Assembly (NCBI GenBank): GCA_012845835.1
Contig: JABAKD010000023.1
Coordinates: 14,425,702 to 14,489,701 of the forward strand
Source: Undaria pinnatifida
Lineage: Eukaryota > Sar > Phaeophyceae > Laminariales > Alariaceae
Direction of reading: 5' to 3'
Length of the DNA stretch: 64,000 nucleotides
Part shown: positions 11,241 through 21,357 of the stretch, one piece after another
Layout of the letters: the number at the start of each line of letters is the position of its first letter
Position numbering within the stretch: position 1 is the first letter of the stretch
The notes under the pieces: generated by a model
Told to the model about the DNA's origin: nothing
The model's database searches: none
Seen by the model: the letters and a program-made list of their open reading frames with translations, nothing else
Program-made: the position numbers and the translations under genes

Positions 11241-11826
11241 TATTTTGCGGTTTGCTGGGGCGCCATGAAAGCTGACTGGAAGGCGTTCTCCGACCGTAGC
11301 CTCTGAGGGAGCCTGGTTGATTGCGTTGATTGTGGTGAGACGATTCTTTTGAAGTTGCTTATCGCAATTAAAAAGAACAATCTCATCTTGCCTAGCATAA
11401 GAGTCAGGCATGTTCTTGAGCTAGTTTTGAAAGAATTTGGAAAGCGGGCTCGCAAAGGAGCCGTTGCCGCAAAGGAGCCGTTGCCGACAGCATTGAAAAT
11501 CTGAACTGGTTTTCCAGTGGTAAAGAGTGTGCAATATATCCTGTTGTCACCATGCCATCCTGGGCTCCAACCTGGTTCGCCAAAGTAGAATAAAAGTGGA
11601 AATTGAAGAGATTCATACAAAACCGACCAGATCGGCACGAATCGTGGCTTTTGACATTCGTCAGTCGGACCCCTGCGGGGGAATGTGTAGACGCGTCTTT
11701 GGGCAGGTGTGCGTTCGTCGTCTTTGTATCATAGAGCTGCAATTTCAGTGCGAGCGGTGGGCGTGACACGAGCAGTTTCCTCGAACGATATACAAAGGTT
11801 GTGGTGTTCGCTTTGTTCGATTTCAA
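11240..11826 (-). pseudogene. Helitron protein, FPLLFYFGEPGW region (frameshifted)
   Basis: One frame gives LQFPLLFYFGEPGWSPGWHG, matching the Y-P-L-L-F-P-x-G-x-x-G-W-H block that precedes the Rep domain. A second frame covers the flanks, and an internal near-duplication of 'aaaggagccgttgcc' occurs at about 11456-11486. Multiple frame changes show decay. Confidence 0.7.
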
Positions 11827-12046
11827 GGAGTAGTGTATGGTATTGTTTGACCCATTTATTATCCTGTTTTATGCGATTGCTCAAGTAGGTGAGAGTGTCA
11901 GCATCTAGTTGCAGGCGTTTGGCGTTTGTTTGAATCTCATTGTCATAAATGTACATTCGGGCTTGGTTATTTGCAACGGTACCTCCGTATGTCTCGCAAA
12001 GACTATCAATTACACGGTGATACGGTCTGCCGTGGAGCTTGAGCAT
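11729..12046 (-). pseudogene. Helitron protein, segment before the Rep domain
   Basis: The segment reads LKLHGRPYHRVIDSL, then ARMYIYD, then a Leu-rich helix. It corresponds to the F-x-I-x-G-x-x-Y-H-x-x-x-x-L...LYIYD block conserved in Helitron proteins. It overlaps the previous block in another frame, so a frameshift near 12030 separates them. Confidence 0.75.
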
Positions 12047-12393
12047 GCTAGGGTAAGAGGGTTGTGTCCAAGTGGGCGAAGCGATGCTCCAAGAGCTGTC
12101 ATAGCAAATGCGCCATTATAAAACCGTTGGCGTTTGAGGAAACTAGGCGCCCTAAAAATATCCTTAATATCTGGTGGAATAGGAAGGAGTGGGTGCACGA
12201 CATACTTGCCTTTGGAGCAACAGTTTATGTTCTCTTCTTTCCAATTCAGGGCATTGCAAAACTTGCACTTGGTATTGAGTGGGTTGTTCAAATTCAAGTA
12301 CCTAACACAATGTGAATCCGGCAAGACGACAGAAAGGTCACCGAACGGAAGGACTACAAGATATTGCGATGCTGATGATGGAGCGGTGCTCAT
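12010..12393 (-). pseudogene. Helitron protein, N-terminal Cys-rich region
   Basis: The reading contains CKFCNALNWKEE, then NCCSKGKYVVHPLLPIPPDI, then FYNGAFAMTALGA. This matches the usual start of Helitron helicase-like proteins: C-x2-C-x-A-x-x-W...E, C-C-x-x-G-K, L-P-x-P-P, and Y-N-x-x-F-A-x-T-S-L-G-A. The frame is lost after the GAF-TALGA block, and the next block continues in the frame covering 11729-12046. Confidence 0.8.
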
Positions 12394-12618
12394 TAATTAG
12401 TGCCTCTTTTGTTGAAAAAAACTTCTTGAACCAAGCGTCCCCTCAAGAGTCTGTAGTCTGACTTACGGCAATCCCTAATCCTTTCTAATATATGTAGACG
12501 TGCTTGTCGCGATCTCGATCAGCCCTCTCTATGCTCTGCAGACTTTATTCTAGCGTACTTGCGCAACGCTGAATGTTCTAAGCAATGTGTTCTATTAATA
12601 CGTTCGATGTTCAATGTT

Positions 12619-12903
12619 TTAAGTAAAACAACGTAGCCTAAAAGAGTACGAAAGGTCCAGTTGCTCGCCCCTGTATGAGGCCCTCACGGGTGTGGACCTG
12701 CGAGCCGCGTTCCTCGATTTCTCCGCACTGTTTGCGGCGGCGCGCTCGTCGGCTTCGACGGTGATAGTCTCTACCATCTCCCGGCGACGCCTCAGCGCAC
12801 ACCCCACGTGCCAGGGCTTGATCGAGGAAGCCACTAGGTGGTTGCCGGCGGCGATCAGCGTGCCGTCCCCCTCGCGGAGGCAGTCGCAGCAGCGTTTTCC
12901 GAC
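12619..12903 (-). CDS. Last exon of the zinc-finger-like gene
   Basis: After the acceptor TTACAG the frame reads VGKRCCDCLREGDG, then KPWHVGCALRRRREMVE, then an Arg/Glu/Ala-rich tail to a stop at 12619. It contains the clearer of the two C-x2-C...W-H-x2-C units. GC content is well above the flanks. The phase-0 start agrees with the phase-0 end of the preceding exon. Confidence 0.6.
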   Translation of the reverse strand, partial: VGKRCCDCLREGDGTLIAAGNHLVASSIKPWHVGCALRRRREMVETITVEADERAAANSAEKSRNAARRSTPVRASYRGEQLDLSYSFRLRCFT

Positions 12904-15900
12904 CTGTAACAACACGTGGCAATAGAGGAGGAAGGCGGTCCAAGGCAAATATATTAATATGACATGGAACTCCTTGAAAAAGCAAACTGGACCGAACGGC
13001 ACCGTGTGATTTGACATTTTTGTTTTTGTATGAAGCTATAATGCGTGCGCGGCGTGTACGATGTAAACGTTAATAACAGGCCAAAGCGTGAAATTCTAGG
13101 GCTGGGCATTGGCACAGTATGTACTGGCAGTAGTAATCTACTGATTGACCCGGCCAGTATATTCGCCAGTAGGTTTTTTCTCATGTACGTCCAAGAAACA
13201 CGCCATATTATAGTACGGAAACCCACCAATGCGTTTCGGATGGAGAAAGGAGAAATGAGAGACAATTTACTGCTGCAATCCAGTATACTGATTGATTTTG
13301 ACGACAGCATACATCGCTACTGACTGAATCAGCCAGTGCCCAGCTCTATGAAAATCACTTGCAGGAAAAGTAGTTTTCGCACGATACATGTAAGATAATA
13401 ACAATAAGCTTCAAAGAGTGCCTACTACAGCAGTATCTCGTATCATAGGAGGTACGTATAGCACCATACTCGATACGTACTTTGTTTGTTATTACGTCGT
13501 TTTTACTTTTTTCCCCTTCTTTTGTACCTGGTACCGTGTACGTACCCAGACGCGGCGTGTACGATGTAAATGTATGTTAATAATAGGCCAAAGCGTAAAA
13601 ATCACTTGCAGGAAAAGTAATATTCGTACGATACATGTAAGATGATAAGAATAAGCTTGAAAAAGTGCCCACTGTATCTCGTAGGAGGTACGTATAGCAC
13701 CATACCTGATACGTACGTACCTAACCCATGGGAGAAGGCACTTCAGGCTGAATATTTACTTCATATCAGAACCAATACAGCTCGTACTCGAACAAAACGG
13801 CAGGAGCGAAAAACAAAAACAAAAAAAAACGTTCGGAAAAAATTGATAATCAAGGTGTACACGAAAATTCGATTTTTATAAAAAAAGAAATAAATATGTC
13901 AGCTGTAAGAACAAAATCAAAATCCTTCTGTGATGATTGCGCCGCTTAAAACAAAAAAAGAACGTACTGTATACCAGGGGGGCTTCGCCGAGGCGGGCTG
14001 TCGCCCGCCTGCGGCTCCGCGCATGCCCGTAATGGCAGAACTAGGTACGATGTTCGGAAAGCGAAGGTAGCACAATACGAGCGACTGTGATGCCAAGCGG
14101 TGTAACTTAAAGAGTGAAGCAGTGCGAGCACGGGCGTGATGAAAAAAAAGCGGAGATGTTAAAGGCGACTTGATTTTTGTATGGGGGGTCTGACATTATT
14201 TGATTTTTGTATGGTAGGTTTGAAATGTCGTGAAATTGTATCAGGGGTCTAAAATGACTTGGTTTTTGTATTGTGGTTCTGAAATAATTTGAAATTGTAT
14301 GGGGGGTTTTCTTTCCCCGCTGATTATTCCAAGCCCGTTCCCTTGGCTGTGGGTTCGCTAGACAGTAGATAGGGACGGTCTGAAATGACTTGAAATTGTA
14401 TGGTGGGTCTGAAATGACTTGATTTTTTTCATGGGGGTCTGAAATGTCTTGACTTTTGTATGGGGTAGTGGGCTGGAAATGACTTGAAATTGTATAGTGA
14501 GTCTGAAATGACTTGGGTTTTGTATGGTGGGTCTGAAATGACTTGAATTTGTATTGGGACGTAAAAATAACTCCATTTTTGCGTAGTGGGTCTAAAATCG
14601 GGCGGCGTCAGCCGCAAACACCTTGTACTCGTACGTATTCGATTTGTATTTACAGCAGTACAAGTGTATTGAAAACTTTACTACCGGTGTACTATGTGCT
14701 CGTACGAATGCTACGGACGGCAACGACACATATCAGTATATGCCACATCATACTATGCGACGTGTACGTACGTACATACCACAGATAACGTTGATACTGG
14801 TACCTACTGCTGTGGATGTACTGTTGCGGTGCTGGTGCGCCTCGCAAGAAAATGTCTAGACATGCTCCTGAGGAAAACATGCAGTAATTCGTTTGTGGAT
14901 CGCAAGCTACAAAGCATTTGGCATACGATATGATACGAACAAAAACAACACACACCGAACAGCAGTATCATACCGCTGAATACCACGCACGTGTATGAAT
15001 GCTAAACAGAGATCATCGTATATGATACTATGTTACTGCTTGCTGTGGTACTCGTACTCGTATATGTACGTGTATGTCAGCCAAGTATCAGCAGTAAAAG
15101 AAGCCGGTATATAAATCCGGGTTTGTCGTCTACATGAAAAAACGGAATCTTGAGTAATGCGTTCTGCGTGTATCATAGAAACAAAAAACATGTGACTAGA
15201 AGGGCACGGAATCCTGGAAAAATCGAAGCCCCGTGAGAGATGAGTTGGGCACGGCCGAGGCCGCCCTTGGCAGAGTAGGCAGAGCAGGGGTCTGCGAGTA
15301 CGATGAGGGAGTTGCGTGCCGTCGGGTGGACCTCATCGCCAGTTATCGCGAAAAGGGCAAAAATCTACGTCTAAGAAAAGCTGAGCTCTCACAGGCAAGC
15401 ACCAACAATATCCTACATGTATTTATATTATGAAAATAAAAATACATTGCAGCTATGAGATCGAAGATTTTGTCGAAACTCATCTTTGCAAGCTGTGTGT
15501 GATATTCCGATCGCGCGTATATATGTCAGGTAAATGAGAGTGTTTGGGTAAATCTTACAGCGAAATCTCAACATACCTACGTATAAATATAAAAATACAC
15601 TCCAACTGTGAAATCGAAGATTTTGTCGAAACTCATCTTTGCAAGCTGTGTGTGATACTCCGATCGCGCGTATATATGTCAGGTGAATAAGAGTGTTTGG
15701 GTAGATCTTACAGCGAAATCTCAACTTACCTATAAATATAAAAATACACTCCAGCTGTGAGATCGAAGATTTTGTCGAAACTCATCTTTGCAAGCTGTGT
15801 GTGATACTCCGATCGCGCGTATGTAAGTGAGGTAAACAAGAGTGTTTGGGTAGATCTTACAGCAAAATCCCAACTTACCTCAGATGGGGAGGGTTTCTTG

Positions 15901-18900
15901 GCGTTGACGGGAGTTTCGTCCTCGACCTTGGTGACGCACTCGTCCTCGCGCAAATGAAAATTGGCGTAGAGGGGCTTGCCGGTGGTGGAGAATTTACCTG
16001 AGAAATGAAATACATCCGAAGCAAAGAAGCGAAAATAATCGATTAACACGGAGTAACCGCGAAACACTGCTGTATGGTGGCGTCTGGGACAATATAGGAG
16101 AAGGCTCGTACATTCGTGGGGGCGTCTGTTGCGAAACATACTCAGTCTACTGTACTTACCCGCACAATGTCGTCGTCAGCAGGGCACGATCGCCACCGTC
16201 TGGATGGAATAAATTGTAAATACATATTCATTGCAGGGGCACACAGATACAAACATTGACGGGAATATCAGCATCGTTCGTGTAATATCAATACGGAACG
16301 ATCCAGAGAAAAAGATGAAAAAAGGAAAAGAAAACCACCACAGCACACATCACAAAGCAGCACTGCTCTAGCTCAGGACACGCACGCACGCAAGCACATT
16401 GCATGGCCCTACGGCAGGAAGAAGGTTGTTCGTGTGCTGAGGTGGGTTCGTGTAATGAGCTCACCCGGCAAAATTGAAAATTCGTGGTACCGTTTGTTAC
16501 GGAACATGCTCAATCTACCGTATTTACCCAATAATGACGTCGTCGGCAGGGCACGAGCGCCACCGTCTGAGTGGGCTAAATTGCAAACACATGTACATGC
16601 ATTGCAGGGGCACACAGGCACAATCACTGACTGAAATATAAGCATCGCGCGTATAATAGTATGAACATGGAACGATGCTTACGTTTGCAGCCGCAGAAAA
16701 AAAAAGACGAAAATAAAAAAAGACCACCACGGCACACATGACAAAGCAGCACGGCTCTAGCTCAGGACACGCGCGCACGCAAGCGCATTGCATGACCCTA
16801 CAGCAGGAAGCAAAAGGGCGTTTGTGTACTGAGGTGGGTAGGGGGTTGTGGGGCAAATTTTAGATGTACCGGGACAGGTTTTAATGAATTAAAGTACGCG
16901 GGCGAAGCCCGCGCAAATTTTATTAAACCCCCTTGATGAAAGTCCCGAACGTATTTTTGTGTGCTGCCGCCGTTTTCGACAGCGGCTAGCCTATGGTACT
17001 TTACCGTAATTGCCACAACTCTTCGAAATTGTGTCCAATTTGATTTTTTTTTTTTGCGTTGGATTCCTTAGATTATTTTCCTGTGTCTTCGACCGGGAAG
17101 TCCGATATATCTGGTAATAGTAGTGGCATCTGAGGCCGTTGTTTCCACACATATTATTACACAAGGCACACTCTGGATTTTTCTTCTTTTTTTTGTTCCA
17201 GGCCTTCTTCCTCCATCTTCTCTGGCGAAAACGCGAGAGCGACTTGGCTAAAATCGATAGAGGTCGACATCTCTGGCGAAAACGCGAGAGCGACTTGGCT
17301 AAATTCCATAGAGGTCGACAAGAAGGGGGTATGTTGAAACCTATCGGCGACAAAAAATTATGGGCAGTCCCGGTGGGGAGGGGATAACCACACCTGCCCG
17401 TGGAAAGGACGACGCCTAACTGTCAATAAAACCTCACCAAGTCGAGCCAGAAAGAACACATGTATCAGTGTTAAGGAAAATGTTCTTCTCGCTGCTTCTT
17501 CCAGGCCGCCATCCTCCTGCTGATTACAGCGGATGCAGCTGTTTCCCATTTTTTTCGGAAGGTGTGCTTCTCTGCGCATCTCCTGGGACACCTTGCACAC
17601 TCGAGGTTTGCACCATCCACCATCACTAACTGTGCAATATCACTGTCTCATTGTTCGTGACCACAGAGCTTGAAACCCTCTGGGGGTGAAGAATCGGCAC
17701 GGGCACTGGATGCCCTGGATGCCGATGGGTAAATTAACGGTACCATGTGAATGAAACACAACAATTAGTAATAGGTACAGCGTCTGCAGATCAGCAATAT
17801 ACATAGACGTGGAGTGTTTTGCCCCCTCCGGTATTGTCGCGGCCCCCTCGGCAGCCTTCCTGCGTCTTTATATACCAAAATGGCCACAAACCATATTGTG
17901 GACGCCCGGGCGCAATGTATATCGCACGTACCGTAAGGATTTTTGGCTATGCACGTACTGGTACGAACAACGGAACCTGCACAAGCCAGAAAACCAGGCA
18001 GGTTGTAGGGAAGCACTCGTACGAAGCAGAAAAACGAAAAACAAAGAAGCATACAAGGAAGCAAAGAGAAAGGAAGCAGGGCAAGGCAAAAAAAGAAGGA
18101 ATGACAAGAAGGCTTGCAAGTCTTAATGCCAATACTCGGGGTACTGAAAAAAATATGCAGCGTATGCCTCTTTCCTAACAACGAAAAGGAAACGCACTAG
18201 AGGGAAGGAAAGGTGCCCAGAACATCAAGATGTGGGGACAAAACAAATGCCAAAACAGACAAAAGCGAAAACGTGGGCATGCCTGAAGAAAGGGAACGAC
18301 AAGCCCTGAATCGGTAACACAAGCCGGGTCGCCTGCCGCCGTCGCAGCTGGTGGCACCCGCAGCTCATCCCCTGCGGCCGTAGCGCTGCCAAGACTGCTG
18401 TCCACCATTACTCCCGTAGCACGCCCTTGTTCGCTTTCATCTACCTCGATCGGTACGATATTCACTCATACCAACATCTATGCCCCTCGGCAATACTTCT
18501 TGTCGTCCCCCATCTGCTTCTGCCCATAGTACCACCATTGCTGAACCCCCTCGAAGAATGCCAGCGCTCCATTGCAACCGGTCTCGTCGTTTCGCCGAAC
18601 AGGGGGAGGTTCGCAGCAGTTTACTTCCGCGAAAGGAGATTGATGCTTGCAGGCTACCATCCTCGCCAAGCGCGCGTAGTACATGGGGATGTCGATTGCG
18701 CAAGAAGATGTTGGTTTGAGCCCACTAGCAGCGACGGCTATAAGTGATGTTGGGATTACTGTCACTTAAGGAGGCATTGTGACACATATTTGTTTCTATG
18801 CATATCTTGTACGAGCATACGAGGACGTCTCTCCTCCTTTTTGCAAGAGAGCCTCGATCTTTATTCCCGTTGTATGATTTGGAGCTTACCAAGCATCGCC

Positions 18901-21357
18901 TGCACCACGACAAAACTCTGTCAAGCCGTTCGAGCCTGAATCTACGAGTATGCCGACTAAGTGTTCAAGTGCAGGAGTGATCAACGCGCACGTCGACAGC
19001 AATCAGCATTATTAATACTACACTGCAGCGCCTTTGCTTTCAACGACGCTCGTCGACGAAACGGGTGCTCACCTGATCTGAAGCTCCATGTGATAATTCG
19101 TATGGTTCTCACGAATATCGTTCGCTAGTGTCGCCAGGTCAATGAAGATCATCAGAGTCAGTTGAATACGGGTGATGATCCCCGCAGCTACATAGGGCAG
19201 AACGACCTGAGACAGCCGCTAGGAACAGCTCCACCAGGTCCCGCGAAAGCAGCTGGATTCCAAGCAGCGAATTTGTATGACCTCAAATTTGTAGTGCTTT
19301 CCATGAACTGCCCGGTTCTGTGGATGTCAGCCATCGCTCACCATCTAAAAGATTGGCGTACATGGAGGGAGAAAATCGAGCTTCAGCAATATACCAACGA
19401 AACACTAAGAATGGGTACTGCAGAACGAGCACACTCTTGACAACGACCGTAATGTCAATAACGCCAACGCATACATGCTGCGTACCTCGTACTGGAATGG
19501 TAAATAAGACCTTACCGTGGGAGCAAATTCGTGTAGTGTGTGCTGTACGAGTATGTACAAGTGCTCAAACTAAGGACTGGCGCGTCCACCAGGTGCCATG
19601 GCTACCATAAAACTCGAATCCCATCAGGCAGCAGGTGTATACACTGCAGTAGTTCTATCAGTAAGAAAAACGAGCAGCAAGAAGGGATAAGAAGTTCGGA
19701 ATGGGTTGTACTGAAAATTAGTGCAGAACGCACACTTTCCCAAATAAGAAATCCAGGTTGGGTCAGCGTTATTAGTTTACGTGTTTCTCAATATCTATCA
19801 GGTACCGCGGTATCATATCCCGTACCTGGTACTGTACAGAACACCTACTACTGTAATAAAAAACGCCAATATAGACACGAGCTCGATTTCTTATTTGGGG
19901 GAGGGTGAGCTCTGTACCACAACGTCAGTATGTACTATATCGTCAGTATATCAGCTCCCGGGGTTCTTATTTACGTGTCACTCTCAGCCTGGCTTTCTTA
20001 GCTCGTTTTCTCGGCAGGGGTTCTGTATTGTAGGTGTCCTACTGCTGTGCAGTACAGGTAATAGGACACCAACAAGAAACAGGGTAAGCAGGTCGACGAT
20101 TGGCAGGCTTGCATTTACAGAAATACAAGAAACCCGGCAGCCGATGCACCAAGGTTGAAAGACTGTTGTAGAACGCACCCTCCCCAAAATAACAAACCCA
20201 ACCTGCGGCGGTCTTCTGTTTCATTTTAGGGGTCTTGTACGGCATGTCCTGCAGTTTTGTACCTGGTATACATACCAGCGTACACAACAAAAACGGCCTT
20301 CAACACTTGGAACTTGAGTCCGAGTAGCTCTCCTAGTCAACAACTCACGTGCTCCGCAATCTCACAGGATAGACGCGGGGACGTCTTGATGCAGCTCCCA
20401 GCTGCACACATACGAAGACGTGTCCGTGTGTCCGCCATCAGTGAGCTTTGCGGTCCGGGATCTCCTTCGATGTTTTGATTGAGGGATCATCGTGGAGTAG
20501 AACCCGCAAACCCAAGCCGGCGCATGCCGACCATGACGATAACAACGGTCTACTGTACATATGGCGTGCGCTTGCCCCCCGGTCATGGAGCCGGGATCAA
20601 GCGCCCACGAGGCGTTCACAGAAGCCGTGGTTGCGTGCCTGCGTGAGGCCGCTCCATCGTGCTGTTGCAGTCGATCCAGTTCCCGCTGCCGACCTGCAGG
20701 TCGCCTGCTATCCTGCGCCATGTCATTTGAAGCGGCCCTCTCTCTGCTCTCTGCTCTCTGCTTCCTGCTCTCTGTTTATCTGCTCTCTGCCCTCTGCTCC
20801 CTGGTTTCTCTCTGCACTGCTCTTGTTCTCTTCGTGCACACCAGCACGCGGCGCAATGGGGACTTGGTGGTGCGTGAAGAGATATGATTAGTCGTGCATG
20901 GTGATCTGCGTAGCTTGTTCGCCAATGCAAGGTAGAATTAAGATGCTCTGATTGGCTGTCACAGGATGCAAGGTAGAAAATGATTTTTTGATTGGCCAAT
21001 GCAAGGTAGTATCTGTCCCGCTGTGTTTTTAGTTCGCCGGGGTGTGTCCCTGTGTTACTTGCAGCAGCGATGGAGGTCGTTCGTGTACTGAGGTCACTCG
21101 GCAAAATTGAGACTACATGAGAGGATTATCAACACCGGTCGCGTACGTACTAACAAAAATATGAATATGAAACGATCTTGAAACAAATCACACAGCCCAC
21201 ACAACACAGCAGACTCACCCTCCAGCTTCCGCGACCAGATCGTAGTTCCCGCCTCGAGAGGTTCACAGCAGAAGTGACAGGGCTTGGTCCAGGACAGGAC
21301 GATTCCCATCCATGCACAGTGTTGAGGATACCCGGGGCAGCCGGGAAAGTCTGCCAT
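12619..21357 (-). CDS. Three-exon gene for a 180-aa protein with two zinc-finger-like units
   Basis: Three minus-strand exons join in phase: 21357-21219, 15997-15879 and 12903-12619 (139 + 119 + 285 = 543 nt). The start is ATG at 21357, and all four splice sites are GT-AG with strong donors (GTGAGT, GTAAGT). The product begins MADFPGCPGYPQHCAWMG. It has two Cys/His units: CHFC followed about 35 residues later by FHLREDEC, and CCDC followed 20-odd residues later by WHVGC. The second resembles a PARP-type finger (C-x2-C...W-H-x2-C), a DNA-break-binding fold, though the spacing is short. The C-terminus is rich in Arg/Glu/Ala. A cag acceptor directly overlaps the start codon, so an upstream exon (for example 23384-23326) could extend it. 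Introns of 5.2 and 3 kb are filled with tandem repeats. Homology is not established. Confidence 0.6.
12935..13350. other. Intronic sequence, no gene seen
   Basis: Part of the intron of the zinc-finger-like gene. An imperfect repeat ('attgacccggccagtatattcgccag' type and 'ctgattttgacgacagcatacatcg') occurs but no coding signal was found. Confidence 0.35.
13355..13720. repeat. Two-copy direct repeat, ~250 bp spacing
   Basis: AAAATCACTTGCAGGAAAAG followed by a 'gatacatgtaagat-ataa-aataagctt' block and AGGAGGTACGTATAGCACCA occurs at about 13350-13475 and again at 13597-13715 with small differences. Confidence 0.8.
13976..14036. repeat. GC-rich hairpin element, related copy
   Basis: Contains GGCTTCGCCGAGGCGGGC and GCCCGCCTGCGGCTCCGCGC in AT-rich surroundings. 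It shares the 'GGCGGGC-GCCCGCC-GCGG-CTCCGC' architecture with the elements at 2962 and 54785. Confidence 0.6.
14165..14600. repeat. ~33-bp minisatellite, 'ggtctgaaatgacttgaaattgtatg'
   Basis: About a dozen imperfect tandem copies of GGTCTGAAATGACTTG plus 'aaattgtatgg' or 'atttttgtatgg', interrupted by unique sequence at 14300-14370. ORFs across it only translate the repeat (SSHFRPTIQ type peptides on the minus strand). It ends next to a partial GC hairpin (14597-14622). Confidence 0.85.
15428..15878 (-). repeat. Three tandem copies (~150 bp) seeded at a splice donor
   Basis: Units near 15434-15580, 15590-15728 and 15736-15878 share AGATCGAAGATTTTGTCGAA, CATCTTTGCAAGCTGTGTGT and the 'gatcgcgcgtat' block. 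On the minus strand each starts with AGGTAAGTTGAGATTT or a near match, the donor region of the exon at 15997-15879. A further copy of this family, split by a transposon, is at 33006-33070 and 33889-33925. Confidence 0.85.
15879..15997 (-). CDS. Middle exon of the zinc-finger-like gene
   Basis: The exon lies between acceptor TTTCTCAG and donor GAG|GTAAGT. It reads KFSTTGKPLYANFHLREDEC, then VTKVEDETPVNAKKPSPSE. The first codon is completed by the single G left by the preceding exon. The intron sequence just after its donor is repeated three more times downstream (15430-15878), each repeat starting with an AGGTAAG-like donor. Confidence 0.7.
16065..16860 (-). repeat. Two-copy intronic tandem duplication (~370 bp) with an exon-like core
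   Basis: The blocks at about 16070-16300 and 16430-16660 match. Each contains, on the minus strand, a ~40-nt segment (16199-16160 and 16566-16528) between an acceptor-like CCAG or CTCAG and a donor-like GTAAGT or GTAAAT. None of the three frames fits both neighbouring exons of the zinc-finger-like gene without a stop, so I do not call it an exon. The family is related to the 20.9-23.3 kb array. Confidence 0.65.
16991..17353 (-). CDS. ORF with a Cys/His cluster, unidentified
   Basis: A 120-codon open frame begins with two copies of an Arg-rich phrase (AKSLSRFRQR, from a 50-bp DNA duplication at 17217-17320). It then reads KKKKKNPECALCNNMCGNNG, LRCHYYYQIYR and a Lys/Asn-rich tail. The Cys and His spacing could form a small zinc site. 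It lies inside the large intron of the zinc-finger-like gene on the same strand. It may be a gene fragment of a mobile element; no family is recognised. Confidence 0.3.
   Translation of the reverse strand: MSPIGFNIPPSCRPLWNLAKSLSRFRQRCRPLSILAKSLSRFRQRRWRKKAWNKKKKKNPECALCNNMCGNNGLRCHYYYQIYRTSRSKTQENNLRNPTQKKKIKLDTISKSCGNYGKVP
17440..17605 (-). CDS. Possible exon fragment, CIRCNQQEDGGLEEAARRTF
   Basis: The minus-strand frame reads VCKVSQEMRREAHLPKKMGN, then SCIRCNQQEDGGLEEAARRT. Composition is codon-like, and it sits just upstream (minus-strand sense) of the Cys/His ORF at 16991-17353, so the two may belong together. No splice sites or start were fixed. Confidence 0.25.
18175..18765 (-). CDS. 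Unidentified coding-like segment, two frames
   Basis: One minus-strand frame (18478-18765) reads TVIPTSLIAVAASGLKPTSS, ARLARMVACKHQSPFAEVNC, then FFEGVQQWWYYGQKQMGDD and stops. A second frame (18175-18465) continues IVPIEVDESEQGRATGVMVD and on with an Ala/Gly-rich tail. The two read like parts of one protein separated by a frameshift or small intron near 18470. No family is recognised; it may be a decayed gene. Confidence 0.3.
18790..20360. other. Stretch without a firmly supported gene
   Basis: A 92-codon plus-strand ORF at 19162-19440 (MNCPVLWMSAIAHHLKDWRT within it) has a coding look but no family or splice context. The rest is AT-rich with 'tacctggtac' type motifs and short ORFs. Confidence 0.3.

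Larger units (their letters stand above)
7605..12393 (-). mobile_element. Decayed autonomous Helitron (Rep-helicase-OTU), minus strand
   Basis: Read on the minus strand, successive frames give the full order of a Helitron protein. First comes an N-terminal Cys-rich region with a GKYVVHPLLPIPP-type block, then a Rep domain with the HTH (HUH) motif, then the spacer PYNPYLIMKYDCH, then an SF1B PIF1-type helicase ending in TINKSQGQT...YVALSRT, and finally an OTU cysteine protease domain. At least six frame changes and several stops break it, so it is not expected to be functional. Helitrons transpose by rolling-circle replication with the Rep nuclease and a 5'-3' helicase; an attached OTU domain is known in some Helitron/Helentron lineages. 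The terminal TC and CTRR ends and the AT insertion site were not resolved. Confidence 0.88.

Noticed and set aside
15428..15878. Regular repeats considered as a CRISPR array
   Set aside because: The units are contiguous ~150-bp tandem copies without unique spacers, in an intron-rich eukaryotic sequence.
16160..16199. 40-nt micro-exon of the zinc-finger-like gene, and its duplicate at 16528-16566
   Set aside because: Splice-like borders are present, but no frame connects both neighbours without a stop, and the flanking exons already join in phase without it.
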